DNA from: Pedosphaera sp.
Lineage (GTDB): Bacteria; Verrucomicrobiota; Verrucomicrobiia; Limisphaerales; SXQI01
Direction: 5' to 3'
DNA: 64,000 nucleotides
NCBI GenBank assembly: GCA_025359965.1
Contig: JANYDC010000046.1
Span: forward strand, 1 to 64,000
The notes beneath the pieces are model-generated. The model had not been told where the DNA came from and did not search any database. It saw only the letters and a list, made by a program, of their open reading frames with translations. A program made the position numbers and the translations under genes. Below are positions 46,620 to 55,181 of this stretch, one piece after another (the stretch's first letter is position 1; every line of letters begins with the position of its first letter).

Positions 46620-48290
46620 TTAATTCCCCCTCCTAATTCGCTTTATGGATTCCTCTAGCTCTCGTCTCTCTGACAGAAACGCAGGCTTTTGTGTGAGCGC
46701 AGCATCAAACGCCTTTGTCGCTTCCTCGATGCGTCCCAACATTTCCAAAGCCTTCCCCCTCAGCGATGCGTTCTGATAGAATTGTGGATTGGTGGCCTCA
46801 GCCTTGTCAGCGGCAACGAGGGCCGATGCAGCATCCTTAAGCTTCAAAGCCAACTTGGCCTCAACAAGGAGCTTTTGCGCCTCTTGAACGTGTGTATATT
46901 CACCTGATGTCACCAAGGCATCAGGCGGAACACTGAGTGCAGGCAATTCATGATCAAAAGCATTTACGTCGAAAGCGACGAACTTGCCCAACTGATGCGG
47001 CGGTGATGCAGCCCAAAAGATCCCGTCAGTCAAATTCATGACCGTCGCATGCGTGGCAATGAAAGCATTCAGGGTCGATCGGTGTCCATTGCCAGGAAAA
47101 TGATTACCCGGCAATTGGCGGTCCCGCAAAAATTCAACAGCCGCCCCCACGGTAATATGCCCCGGCGCTGAGGCCAGCAATTCCGCCATTCGCAACTCCC
47201 GTGAAACCGATGTCGCCTCTGCGATGTAATTCGTATTAAGGGCATCATTCTTGAGCCCGGGTGTTTGAAAATAATTACCACACACGATCGAATCACCACT
47301 TGTTTCACGTACCTGCGTCGTGTCGGGGGTTTTTTCCACGATAACAAATTTTCCGTCAGTCCGGCTTCCCATGAGCCAGAGTGTTGAAACAAACACTTTC
47401 GCATCCCGTAGAAGTCTAAGTGCCTCCTCAAGATTGTGGGACTTTTCCAGAATCTCCCTTGCGACCATTGCCGCCGGTGTCGCGATTTGGTTTGGCAGAC
47501 TGGATGGCGCCCCATTGATGGTGATGGAAATACCCGCCCGGTTCATACCTGAAACGACTCCGGCCATTCCCGCCCACGAAAGGGAAATGAATGGGATTCC
47601 ATCATCAGGCTCGCACATCATGACCACTCGATCGCGGCTAAAAACCTCAGCTGCCTCCCAATCAAAATTGCGTCCGGTGATCAAATGCCCCTTTTCCGTT
47701 GCGCCTCCCCAGGCACCAAAAGCGGTACAACCGGCGCGGGAAACCAGCGGATTGTCGATCATCATATACGAGACATCGTGCGCGGAGTGATAGTTCAGCA
47801 GCCGATTGTAAAACGATCCTTCTTCCGGATGGATATCAGGGCAACCAAGTGAGGTGCCATAAATCTCCTCCCGGTATTTCAGCGGCACGAAATCGCTCAG
47901 ATGTCGGTTTCTAAAAATAATGTAATGCTTCAATAGGTTTCTGATTCGTCGCTGTGGCACATAGCCTTTGATCATCTCCAGGAATTCGTTCTCAAGAACA
48001 TGCATCTTATCCTGCATTAGCACGCCTTGGGCATACCCGATCTCGAAAGGAGAACCCTTCAAATACACCACCAAAAGACCTTCGCGGCGGCTTGTCCAGC
48101 ATTGGCCAAGCCGCATTTTTCCATCCCGCAGTTCAGGTTTCTGGAGGAAAAGGGAGGTATCGAACGGGATTTTAGGCGGCTTGGCCTCCCAACTGCGAAG
48201 CACCATGCCTCCAAACAGCCAGACCACCAGCCCAGCCAGGGCTATGGCAACCAAAAATCGCTTGAAATATACTACTATTTTCTTCGCCAC
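46620..48290 (-). CDS. Membrane-anchored C45 family autoproteolytic acyltransferase/hydrolase with TPR tail
   Basis: A 556-residue protein. Residues 8-30 form a membrane anchor. From about 70 it is an Ntn-hydrolase of the C45 (acyl-CoA:6-aminopenicillanic acid acyltransferase) type. The likely self-cleavage site and catalytic Cys188 is in RAGCTAFGAWGG, and GRNFDW supplies the family's Asn/Asp. Residues about 440-556 are TPR-like helices. C45 enzymes make or break amide bonds. In this operon it may attach an acyl chain to an amine outside the cytoplasm. It overlaps the upstream gene by 16 bases. The role is inferred. Confidence 0.8.
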   Translation of the reverse strand: MAKKIVVYFKRFLVAIALAGLVVWLFGGMVLRSWEAKPPKIPFDTSLFLQKPELRDGKMRLGQCWTSRREGLLVVYLKGSPFEIGYAQGVLMQDKMHVLENEFLEMIKGYVPQRRIRNLLKHYIIFRNRHLSDFVPLKYREEIYGTSLGCPDIHPEEGSFYNRLLNYHSAHDVSYMMIDNPLVSRAGCTAFGAWGGATEKGHLITGRNFDWEAAEVFSRDRVVMMCEPDDGIPFISLSWAGMAGVVSGMNRAGISITINGAPSSLPNQIATPAAMVAREILEKSHNLEEALRLLRDAKVFVSTLWLMGSRTDGKFVIVEKTPDTTQVRETSGDSIVCGNYFQTPGLKNDALNTNYIAEATSVSRELRMAELLASAPGHITVGAAVEFLRDRQLPGNHFPGNGHRSTLNAFIATHATVMNLTDGIFWAASPPHQLGKFVAFDVNAFDHELPALSVPPDALVTSGEYTHVQEAQKLLVEAKLALKLKDAASALVAADKAEATNPQFYQNASLRGKALEMLGRIEEATKAFDAALTQKPAFLSERRELEESIKRIRRGN

Positions 48291-48649
48291 AATTTGAGTA
48301 TCGACTGTCCGGCACGTTGGCCACCAACTGAAAAATCAGCGCAGGCCCGGATGGTATCCTCTGTTTCAGCCCATTTCAATTCCAGCAGTATCCTTTCATC
48401 AGGTAAAATCGGGCGCTGAAATTTCGCCTTGCCGACTTCACCGACCACCATTGCGCACCCCATAGCCCACTCTGCCGCTGAGCGCGTCATTTCTATTTGA
48501 AAGACTCCGGGAAGCAAAGGGTGTGTTGGAAAATGGCCTGCGAAAACCGGATCGTCAGCCTCGAAATAAAATTCAAAAACTGCCGCGCCATCCGCAAGAT
48601 GATCGGGACCTCTAATTCTGGCCGCAGCGATTGAGTCCCTCATGTTCAT
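48275..48649 (-). CDS. FabA/FabZ-like 3-hydroxyacyl-ACP dehydratase
   Basis: A 124-residue hotdog-fold protein with the FabZ active-site string GHFPTHPLLPG (His39) and Glu53 in FQIEM. It should remove water from a 3-hydroxyacyl-ACP to give a trans double bond, as needed for polyene building. Alternative start at 48643. Its start overlaps the DUF3261 stop by ATGA. Confidence 0.85.
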   Translation of the reverse strand: MNMRDSIAAARIRGPDHLADGAAVFEFYFEADDPVFAGHFPTHPLLPGVFQIEMTRSAAEWAMGCAMVVGEVGKAKFQRPILPDERILLELKWAETEDTIRACADFSVGGQRAGQSILKLWRRK

Positions 48650-49146
48650 GGTCTTCCCTTGAGTGTTTCGTCAAACATCTCAGGGGGCTGGACGCCAGGC
48701 TTGGTATCCACAATCTGTAAATCCAACTTATAACGGCGATTCTTAATCACGAAATGAGAGGGACTCAATTGCGTTGCATGGCAATCCGCACCACTTGCAT
48801 CGCCGAACAAACACTGCAGGTCTGCCGTCACAAATCGACGGATCCATTCCGGCTTAAGCGCCCGGCTTGAACGCATGACAAACGTGGAACCATCAGATTT
48901 GACCAACACGTCGGCCAGGACGCTTCCCAAATTCTCGGTCACCACGAGGCGCTTGCCACCAGTGGCGCTGGTAGCCAGATATCCCGTGAGCATAAACTCC
49001 CGACCCATGGCTGTGAGCACCGCCCGTTGAGTCACCAATGCCTCGACAAAAGGAAGGACTTTCCTGGCGGGAATAGTGCTGGTCGGCGCTGTGGCGCAAC
49101 CGGCCAAAAGCAAAGTCAACAATGGCAGAAGATATTTAAGGAGCAT
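48646..49146 (-). CDS. DUF3261-type lipoprotein
   Basis: A 166-residue protein with a lipobox (LLAGC, Cys17) and a beta-rich body that resembles the DUF3261 lipoproteins found in aryl-polyene clusters. There it probably sits at the outer membrane and takes over the product from the LolA-like carrier, like LolB for lipoproteins. It overlaps both neighbours (11 bases with LolA, 4 with the dehydratase). Confidence 0.7.
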   Translation of the reverse strand: MLLKYLLPLLTLLLAGCATAPTSTIPARKVLPFVEALVTQRAVLTAMGREFMLTGYLATSATGGKRLVVTENLGSVLADVLVKSDGSTFVMRSSRALKPEWIRRFVTADLQCLFGDASGADCHATQLSPSHFVIKNRRYKLDLQIVDTKPGVQPPEMFDETLKGRP

Positions 49147-49828
49147 TGCTTAAAGTCGCCTTAATGGCAGCAACATCCAAAGGTTTGGCCTGATCAAACG
49201 TGCCGACGGGAAACTTCACATTCCGCTGTTCCCTGCGGAAAATAATCCGTGTCAGATCACCGTTGGGTTCATTCATCACTACCTCGGTCGTGCCCGAAAA
49301 ATCCGGCTTCATCTTCACTTCGAGGCACGAGAGAACTGAACGCACGTTTTCATCTTTGGGGACCATCGTCAAAACCGCCAATGCACCCGTTGCGACTGAA
49401 ATGGTAAAATCGCTTGTGAGGGCATCGAGCTTGCCTTGATTCATTAAGGTCATCTGGTCCATGACGCGCTTCAACATTTGTGGGAAGCCGAGCTTTAATT
49501 TTTTCCAATCTCCATCAACACGCTCAAACTGTGCGACGGATTTATGATTGCCCAAAAGAATGGATTGGTAGGGCTCGGTCGTCTCCCAACGGATTTGGTC
49601 AGGACGGTCAATCAGCATGACACCTTCGCTGCTCAGTGGCTGGGCGAACAATTTCAACTGCCGTTCCTGGGTGAATTCCAGATACACCGAACTTAGCGAG
49701 GACATCTTGCGCTGAAGTTCCTGCAAAATCGGAAGAGCATTGGACGAGGACTGCAACAGCGGTGACTCGGCGGCTGTGGACAAGATGATGGCAGCCATCA
49801 TCGCTCCGATAATAAACAGTGTTTTCAT
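49136..49828 (-). CDS. LolA-like outer-membrane carrier protein
   Basis: A 230-residue periplasmic protein with a signal peptide (1-20) and the LolA fold pattern: LQELQRKMSSLSSVYLEFTQERQ at the start in helix-strand order, then SEGVMLIDRPDQIRWE with the conserved RW. The family ferries lipids or lipoproteins across the periplasm, and aryl-polyene clusters carry a dedicated copy. Its start overlaps the deacetylase stop by ATGA (49825-49828). Confidence 0.85.
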   Translation of the reverse strand: MKTLFIIGAMMAAIILSTAAESPLLQSSSNALPILQELQRKMSSLSSVYLEFTQERQLKLFAQPLSSEGVMLIDRPDQIRWETTEPYQSILLGNHKSVAQFERVDGDWKKLKLGFPQMLKRVMDQMTLMNQGKLDALTSDFTISVATGALAVLTMVPKDENVRSVLSCLEVKMKPDFSGTTEVVMNEPNGDLTRIIFRREQRNVKFPVGTFDQAKPLDVAAIKATLSNAP

Positions 49829-50577
49829 TTCAGCAATTGATCCAAGCGTACCACCTCATACTCAAGCGTGCGCAACCTTTCCAAAAGCATTTTAACCGTG
49901 GTCACGAGACGTTCGTCAGGAATATTTCCATCGTGAAGCAAAATGATCGCACCGGGTTTCAGCCTGCGTGTGATGCGGTTCACAATTCGTTCCGAAGAGG
50001 TCAGTTGGGTGTCCAATCCACCGGCACCCCAACCGACCACGGTCAACCCCAGATCTCTGGCCACTCGGAATACCCGCGGGTTGGTCAATCCGATGGGCGG
50101 ACGAAAAAACCGGGGCAGAATGCCTGTGGCTTTCTGGATTGCTTGCTGCGCCCGTCGTAAATCATCGCGGAGACGGATGACGGAAAAAACATTGGTCAGA
50201 TTGCTGTGCTCGTACGAATGATTTTCAAGCAAGTGTCCCTCGCTCACGATCCAGGCCGCCAACTCTGGGTTCTCCGCGACTCGACGGCCGACTCCGAAAA
50301 AAGCAGCCTTTATACCCAGGTTGCGAAGAAGCTGGAGCAGTTTCGGTGTGGATCGTGCATCAGGCCCATCATCAAAAGTCAGAGCCACACAGCGCCGGGA
50401 GCTTTTCCCCTGACAAACCATTGGGCCAAAAAAGCGCATCTGAGGGATGGCTGAACCCAGTCCGATCAAAATGAGCAGAATCAAAATCACGACTCTGGCA
50501 ACACCCCAATGGCCAGAACCGAACGCCAGGATAGCCAGTGGAAGCGCGATCAGGGTTGCAAAATTAAATCGAGTCAT
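49825..50577 (-). CDS. Membrane-anchored polysaccharide deacetylase (NodB-type)
   Basis: A 250-residue protein from ATG 50577; the long in-frame extension upstream is antisense-like and overlaps the ketosynthase. Two hydrophobic segments lie in residues 5-45. The NodB domain has TFDDGPD near 66-72, HSYEHSN, FRPPIG and LLHDG, the metal and acid/base boxes of carbohydrate esterase family 4. It probably removes N-acetyl groups from an envelope sugar and would expose an amine. It overlaps the ketosynthase stop by 14 bases. Confidence 0.85.
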   Translation of the reverse strand: MTRFNFATLIALPLAILAFGSGHWGVARVVILILLILIGLGSAIPQMRFFGPMVCQGKSSRRCVALTFDDGPDARSTPKLLQLLRNLGIKAAFFGVGRRVAENPELAAWIVSEGHLLENHSYEHSNLTNVFSVIRLRDDLRRAQQAIQKATGILPRFFRPPIGLTNPRVFRVARDLGLTVVGWGAGGLDTQLTSSERIVNRITRRLKPGAIILLHDGNIPDERLVTTVKMLLERLRTLEYEVVRLDQLLK

Positions 50578-52765
50578 GGCTTTCCAGACAGCATACCGCC
50601 TTGGCGCCTCGCGGCGATAGCGTGTAAAGAAGCACGCCTCGATGCCCCTGCTGCACAAGGCCGACTGCCACGGAAAATCCGAATGCCGACGCGGCGTGGA
50701 ATTCTCCGCACGTTTGCTTATAGGTTTTATGCTCCAATGATCTCCCGGCGCGCGCTGACAAAGCATCCAGGATCGCCCTATAATGAACATCCAATGCAGA
50801 CCAGCCACCTGCACCGCTCAACACCATATCAACCCGGGTAAGATCAACCGAGGTTGCTATCCAGTCGGCCTCCCGTTCCGTATCAAATGGCCGATGATAC
50901 CGGCCCAACCGGACTGCCGTCACCCTTGCGAGCGATTCGGGCTTCCCCCCACGGATTAGACACGCAACCACGGCACCTTCGCCGGGTTTAGTTTGCTCGG
51001 TCCAGTGCCCCCATCGCTTTCCAATGGCCAACGGATATTTATTCAGCTCATCCACCGCGCCAACAAGTGCTATGTCCGTCTCGTCGGCGGCAATTTGATG
51101 GAAGCCCTGCCAAAGGGCGCATTCAAAGGAAATTTCCCCTGCCGTTGGTGCTGAATTCATGGCCCGTGCGCCAAGATCGATTGCAATTTGTGCGGCGGCG
51201 GCGTTGTGGACCGAGCCGGAAAACCGTGATGGCATCGGCGCAGGATTGTTCTCTGAAAAATAATTCTCAATAAACTTGGCACCCTCGTCGAGACAGCCAA
51301 AACCAGTGCCCATCAACACAGCAACCCTCTGTGCGGGATCGGGATTGCAGCTTTGCCGCGCAGCAATTAGTGCCATCTGGACCAGGCGACTGGACCGGCG
51401 TCGTTGGTTGGGGGATAACAAGGCCGCACCGGCCAGCGCACCGCAACTGTGTGCAGCCACCGCCCCTGAAGGGAGCGGAGATTCAATCTCGTAGAGTGTG
51501 TCAACCCCAGGATCAACCACGCCAACTCCCGCAATAGATACTTGAACCGTTTGTGGGGCACGGGTAGTCACTGGGGCATCCGGTTGGGAAAAAATAAGCA
51601 CGGCATTGTTGCCGCCGAACCCGAATGAGTTGCTCATCACATGAGTCAATGACAGACCTCGCAACACGGTGACGGGCTCGATCCCGACGGCGGGGTCAAA
51701 AATGGAAAACCCTAGATTGGGTGGGATTTCCTGGTGCAGCAATGCTTCAACGCAAACCACCGCTTCAATCGCGCCGCTGGCCGCAAGGGCGTGGCCAAAA
51801 AATCGTTTGGTGCTGGTTACTGGTGGCACAAGCTCGCCAAAAACTGTCTTTAACGCTTTCGACTCCGCGAGATCATTGTCACGAGTACCGGTGCCATGGG
51901 CATTTACGTAGTGAATGTCGGAGGGTTTCAAACCGGCCCGTCGCAAGGCAGCGCCCATGGCTGCGACTGCTCCGGCGCCTTCCGGATGTGGGGCTGTGGC
52001 ATGGTGAGCATCGCAGCTCGCGCCCCAACCGCTCAATCGAGCCAGAATTATCGCCCCCCTCCTGCGCGCAAACTCCTCGGACTCAAGCACGAGAACTCCG
52101 GCACCCTCGCCCATGGTTGTTCCAGCCCGTGTCGCATCAAAGGGCCGACAGCCCATTTCATCGACAAGTAGCAGCGAGTGAAACCCCGCCCAGGTCATTT
52201 GCGACAGGGAATCAGCTCCACCTGCAAGCACCACATCTGCTTCGCCCGACTGGATCATTTCCGCGGCGGTGGCAATGGCCAGCGCGCCGGACGAACACGC
52301 GGTGGAAACAGCCATGCTCGGACCCAGTAAACCGTATTCCTCCGCGATCAAATCGACCACGGAAACGCATTCGTGGAAACGGGTGGGAAGCGGGCGCATT
52401 TTGCCGCGCCTGACTAAATTGCTGAGGAAATGTTCACTATTAAACGAACCACCCACCGAACACCCCAGCACCACGCCGGCGCGTTCCGAGCAATCAACAA
52501 AATCAATTCCGGCGGCTTCAACCGCCTCACGCGCAGCCAGCCAGCCGAGCTGATCACTGCGGGAACCTCGAGCGGGCGCGCCAAGAGCTGTCAAATCGGT
52601 GTGCGCCTCGCCTGCAAGAACCCGACTGTAACGAGGTGACGGAAAAAGCGTGAGCGGTTTGAGTCCGCTTCTTCCCGCTCTTATGGCCTCCCAAGTCGCT
52701 TCCACGCCAACGCCCGTCGCCGCGATGATGCCAAGACCCGTTACAACTGGGGAGCACGCAACCAC
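50564..52765 (-). CDS. Ketosynthase fused to a non-catalytic ketosynthase-like domain
   Basis: A 733-residue protein starting with GTG 52765 (one-base overlap with the ACP stop). Residues 1-395 are a complete beta-ketoacyl-ACP synthase: Cys157 (TACSSG), His290 (NAHGTGT) and His325 (FFGHALAASG). Residues about 405-733 repeat the fold, but the three catalytic positions read APTAG, SGAGG and CGEFH, so Cys and both His are lost. This resembles a KS with a chain-length-factor-like half on the same chain. It probably extends the polyene on the ACP next to it. Confidence 0.85.
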   Translation of the reverse strand: MVACSPVVTGLGIIAATGVGVEATWEAIRAGRSGLKPLTLFPSPRYSRVLAGEAHTDLTALGAPARGSRSDQLGWLAAREAVEAAGIDFVDCSERAGVVLGCSVGGSFNSEHFLSNLVRRGKMRPLPTRFHECVSVVDLIAEEYGLLGPSMAVSTACSSGALAIATAAEMIQSGEADVVLAGGADSLSQMTWAGFHSLLLVDEMGCRPFDATRAGTTMGEGAGVLVLESEEFARRRGAIILARLSGWGASCDAHHATAPHPEGAGAVAAMGAALRRAGLKPSDIHYVNAHGTGTRDNDLAESKALKTVFGELVPPVTSTKRFFGHALAASGAIEAVVCVEALLHQEIPPNLGFSIFDPAVGIEPVTVLRGLSLTHVMSNSFGFGGNNAVLIFSQPDAPVTTRAPQTVQVSIAGVGVVDPGVDTLYEIESPLPSGAVAAHSCGALAGAALLSPNQRRRSSRLVQMALIAARQSCNPDPAQRVAVLMGTGFGCLDEGAKFIENYFSENNPAPMPSRFSGSVHNAAAAQIAIDLGARAMNSAPTAGEISFECALWQGFHQIAADETDIALVGAVDELNKYPLAIGKRWGHWTEQTKPGEGAVVACLIRGGKPESLARVTAVRLGRYHRPFDTEREADWIATSVDLTRVDMVLSGAGGWSALDVHYRAILDALSARAGRSLEHKTYKQTCGEFHAASAFGFSVAVGLVQQGHRGVLLYTLSPRGAKAVCCLESHDSI

Positions 52766-53022
52766 TAGGCAGCCCGTTTGGCTTGAATGAAGCTGGCGAG
52801 AGCCCGGATGGACTGGAATGCCGGACGACCAGCTTCCAAGTCTTTAATGACAATTCCGTAACTATTTTCCAGCATCGCAACCAGTTCCAGAGCATCAATT
52901 GAATCCAAATCCAGCCCCGCACCAAACAATGGGGCATCGTCATCAATTTGTTCAGGTTGCACCCCCTCCAACTGCAACGTTTTAATGATGCGGACTTTCA
53001 ACTCATTGGCTAATGATTCCAT
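52765..53022 (-). CDS. Acyl carrier protein
   Basis: An 85-residue ACP with the phosphopantetheine site Ser41 in LDLDSIDALEL. It is set between the chain-length-factor-like gene (6 bases upstream) and the ketosynthase fusion gene (overlap TAGTG). It is probably the ACP that carries the chain during extension. Confidence 0.92.
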   Translation of the reverse strand: MESLANELKVRIIKTLQLEGVQPEQIDDDAPLFGAGLDLDSIDALELVAMLENSYGIVIKDLEAGRPAFQSIRALASFIQAKRAA

Positions 53023-53028
53023 AGAAAC

Positions 53029-53613
53029 TTAACTCGCAAGGTCTTTCGGGCACAATACTCGGCACATTTTCTCGATGTCACGATCATTCTCCCCCAACTC
53101 ACGAACTCCATTGCCGCCGAGCCGTAGGAGGATCGCTCCCGCAAGGGCGGCAGCCGGAGAGTTAATCAGCCCGGCAATGGCCGGTGTCACAACATTGTAA
53201 AAAACACAAAGGCAGGCCTGCGCTTCACCGCGCCTCAGAAGATCGCACGCTTCGGGTATTATCGAACCCTCCCCTGTCAGGCACAAATTCGGACCGGTCA
53301 ATCGGTGACGAATTGCAATCTCTCCAATAGCCGAACTGGGCAAAGTGTAAGCAAACAATGTGGGACTGGGTCCGCCTGCATTGTCGCGGCCCCGCCAAAA
53401 ATCAAAATCGGTGGCAAGGGATCCAGCGCGCGCTGCCAGGCAGATGCCGATTAACTCACGCGGCAGCAAATCAAAATTGACGCCCAGAGCCTCCACCGCA
53501 ACCAGCGCCAATTGACTCGCCAGATCGAGACGACCAAAGCGCGTGCCAAGACGCGCCATGCGCACATCCTCTTCTCCCACCATGCTGGCCGCTGCAATGA
53601 CTATTTTATCCAT
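53029..53613 (-). CDS. Small ketosynthase-like protein, probable chain-length factor
   Basis: A 194-residue protein from ATG 53613, within the last 8 bases of the ketosynthase gene. It looks like the N-terminal half of a ketosynthase (the PF13723 type called beta-ketoacyl synthase chain length factor in aryl-polyene clusters). The place of the active Cys reads LTGEGS, so it should not be catalytic. Known aryl-polyene synthases need such a partner (ApeC with ApeO) to set chain length. Confidence 0.75.
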   Translation of the reverse strand: MDKIVIAAASMVGEEDVRMARLGTRFGRLDLASQLALVAVEALGVNFDLLPRELIGICLAARAGSLATDFDFWRGRDNAGGPSPTLFAYTLPSSAIGEIAIRHRLTGPNLCLTGEGSIIPEACDLLRRGEAQACLCVFYNVVTPAIAGLINSPAAALAGAILLRLGGNGVRELGENDRDIEKMCRVLCPKDLAS

Positions 53614-54778
53614 GACCCAAGATGAGTGCACCATTGATGCCACCAAAACCGGTGTTTAACTTCAATACTACATTGAGACAATCCACCACATGGGGATCCC
53701 TCATGAGACCGGCCGGCGTTCCTTCCGCAGGTTCAATCAGCCGGGGTGTCCCAGGCAGGAATCGCCCCTCCATCGCAAGGATGCACACAATAGTTTCCAC
53801 CACTCCCGCCGCGCCCAGTGTGTGGCCCAGCATGCCTTTTGCGGCACTAACAGGCGGGCATTTCTCACCAAACACCGTGCGCAATGCCATTGATTCCATT
53901 GCGTCGTTATATGGCGTGCCTGTGCCGTGCGCGTTCACGTAACCAATGTCGGGTGATTGCAATCCCGATGCGTTCAAAGCCCTTCGAATGGCGAGGGCCA
54001 GCCCCGATCCATCCCGTGACGGTCCGGTAAGATGATTTGCGTCGTTGCTCCCGCCCCAGCCCAGCATGGAGATGGCGGATGAAGGGGCCAGGTCGCCACG
54101 CACAAGCACAATGGCCGCGCCCGCCTCGCCGGGGCTTAACCCACATCGATTGCGATCAAATGGACGACAGCCATTCGGATCAATGGCCTTCAGCGCGGTG
54201 AACCCTGCCACCACAAATGACGACAGATGATCCACCCCCACCACCAACACGGCATCAGCATCGCCGCGCAGAATCAATTTCGCCCCCTGCTGCAGGGCCA
54301 CAAGCCCAGACACGCAAGCAACCGACACGCATTGAACAGGGCCACTCGCTCCTTGACCGGCGGCAAGATCTACCGCCAGAGCATATCCCTGCAAATGACG
54401 GCGGGCATCATCGGAACAGGGTTCATTTTCGGCAAGCTGCTCCAACGCGGCGATGTTTGCTTTCGTCGTCGAAAGCACCAGTCCAATGCGAGCAGCGGGA
54501 ATCGAGGACAAAACGTTCCGTGCCTCATCGCAAGCCTCACCCAACGCTGCTACCGCCAGATGAAAAGCAGGATCGCCCGAAGGAAAATCATTCGGTGGAA
54601 CCGCTCCGACAATACTTGACTGAAATCGGGGCGAATCGAAACGGGCGTTCGGTTTTAGTCCGCTGGAATTGGTTTTCAGCGCTGCCCTCAATGCATCCAC
54701 GCCACGGCCGACAGCGGTGATGGCACCGCATCCGATGATGGCTACTCCCGGGCGGGAAAACTTGGACACCTCAGACAT
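53606..54778 (-). CDS. Beta-ketoacyl-ACP synthase (KAS II-like)
   Basis: A 390-residue ketosynthase with the full triad: Cys155 (SVACVSG), His284 (NAHGTGT) and His319 (MLGHTLGAAG). Length and motifs are typical of FabF-like elongating enzymes. Its 3' end overlaps the chain-length-factor-like gene by 8 bases, which suggests the two are made together and act as a pair. Its start overlaps the upstream dehydratase-like gene by 8 bases. Confidence 0.9.
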   Translation of the reverse strand: MSEVSKFSRPGVAIIGCGAITAVGRGVDALRAALKTNSSGLKPNARFDSPRFQSSIVGAVPPNDFPSGDPAFHLAVAALGEACDEARNVLSSIPAARIGLVLSTTKANIAALEQLAENEPCSDDARRHLQGYALAVDLAAGQGASGPVQCVSVACVSGLVALQQGAKLILRGDADAVLVVGVDHLSSFVVAGFTALKAIDPNGCRPFDRNRCGLSPGEAGAAIVLVRGDLAPSSAISMLGWGGSNDANHLTGPSRDGSGLALAIRRALNASGLQSPDIGYVNAHGTGTPYNDAMESMALRTVFGEKCPPVSAAKGMLGHTLGAAGVVETIVCILAMEGRFLPGTPRLIEPAEGTPAGLMRDPHVVDCLNVVLKLNTGFGGINGALILGHG

Positions 54779-55181
54779 AAAGCATTAACTCCCCGCGCGC
54801 GATCTGTTCGCCCCTGCAAACAATTCTGCCTGAAATCTTGATCATCGAACCCAGCCGCTTTAATTCGCGAACCTCAATCTGCAGAACCTCCTCCGCCGAC
54901 GGACGAGACCGGATCTGAAAATCATTCACGGCCACGAGCATGCCGACCGGCGCGGCGCCGGCTTGTCCGCTGTTTTTTGCGCGCAGCCCCTGGGCCGCAG
55001 CCACAGTCTGCGCAACGCATTCGATCAATGCACCTTCAATGACCTGCCCTTCTTCAACGGCAAAATGGTCCGAACTAAATCGGGCGGTCGCGGTGGCGGT
55101 CATATCCGTGCAGTCCGTCAACGCGTCAATGAAACGCATGGGGGTTCGATGCGGAATTAGCGACTCGATGGGTTCGGACAT
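54771..55181 (-). CDS. Hotdog-fold 3-hydroxyacyl-ACP dehydratase-like protein (ApeP type)
   Basis: A 136-residue protein from ATG 55181 (MSEPIESLIPHRTPM). The opening box LIPHRTPMRFID and the helix GALIECVAQTVAAAQG match the short dehydratase-like proteins of aryl-polyene clusters. His11 and Glu54 are the likely active-site residues. Starting at 55229 would add a 16-residue piece that only overlaps the upstream gene. It overlaps the LpxL-like gene by 25 bases. Confidence 0.75.
   Translation of the reverse strand: MSEPIESLIPHRTPMRFIDALTDCTDMTATATARFSSDHFAVEEGQVIEGALIECVAQTVAAAQGLRAKNSGQAGAAPVGMLVAVNDFQIRSRPSAEEVLQIEVRELKRLGSMIKISGRIVCRGEQIARGELMLYV

Noticed and set aside
51721-52413. 230-codon plus-strand open frame
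   Set aside because: It is antisense to the ketosynthase fusion; its composition (Arg, Pro, Trp) is typical of a shadow frame.
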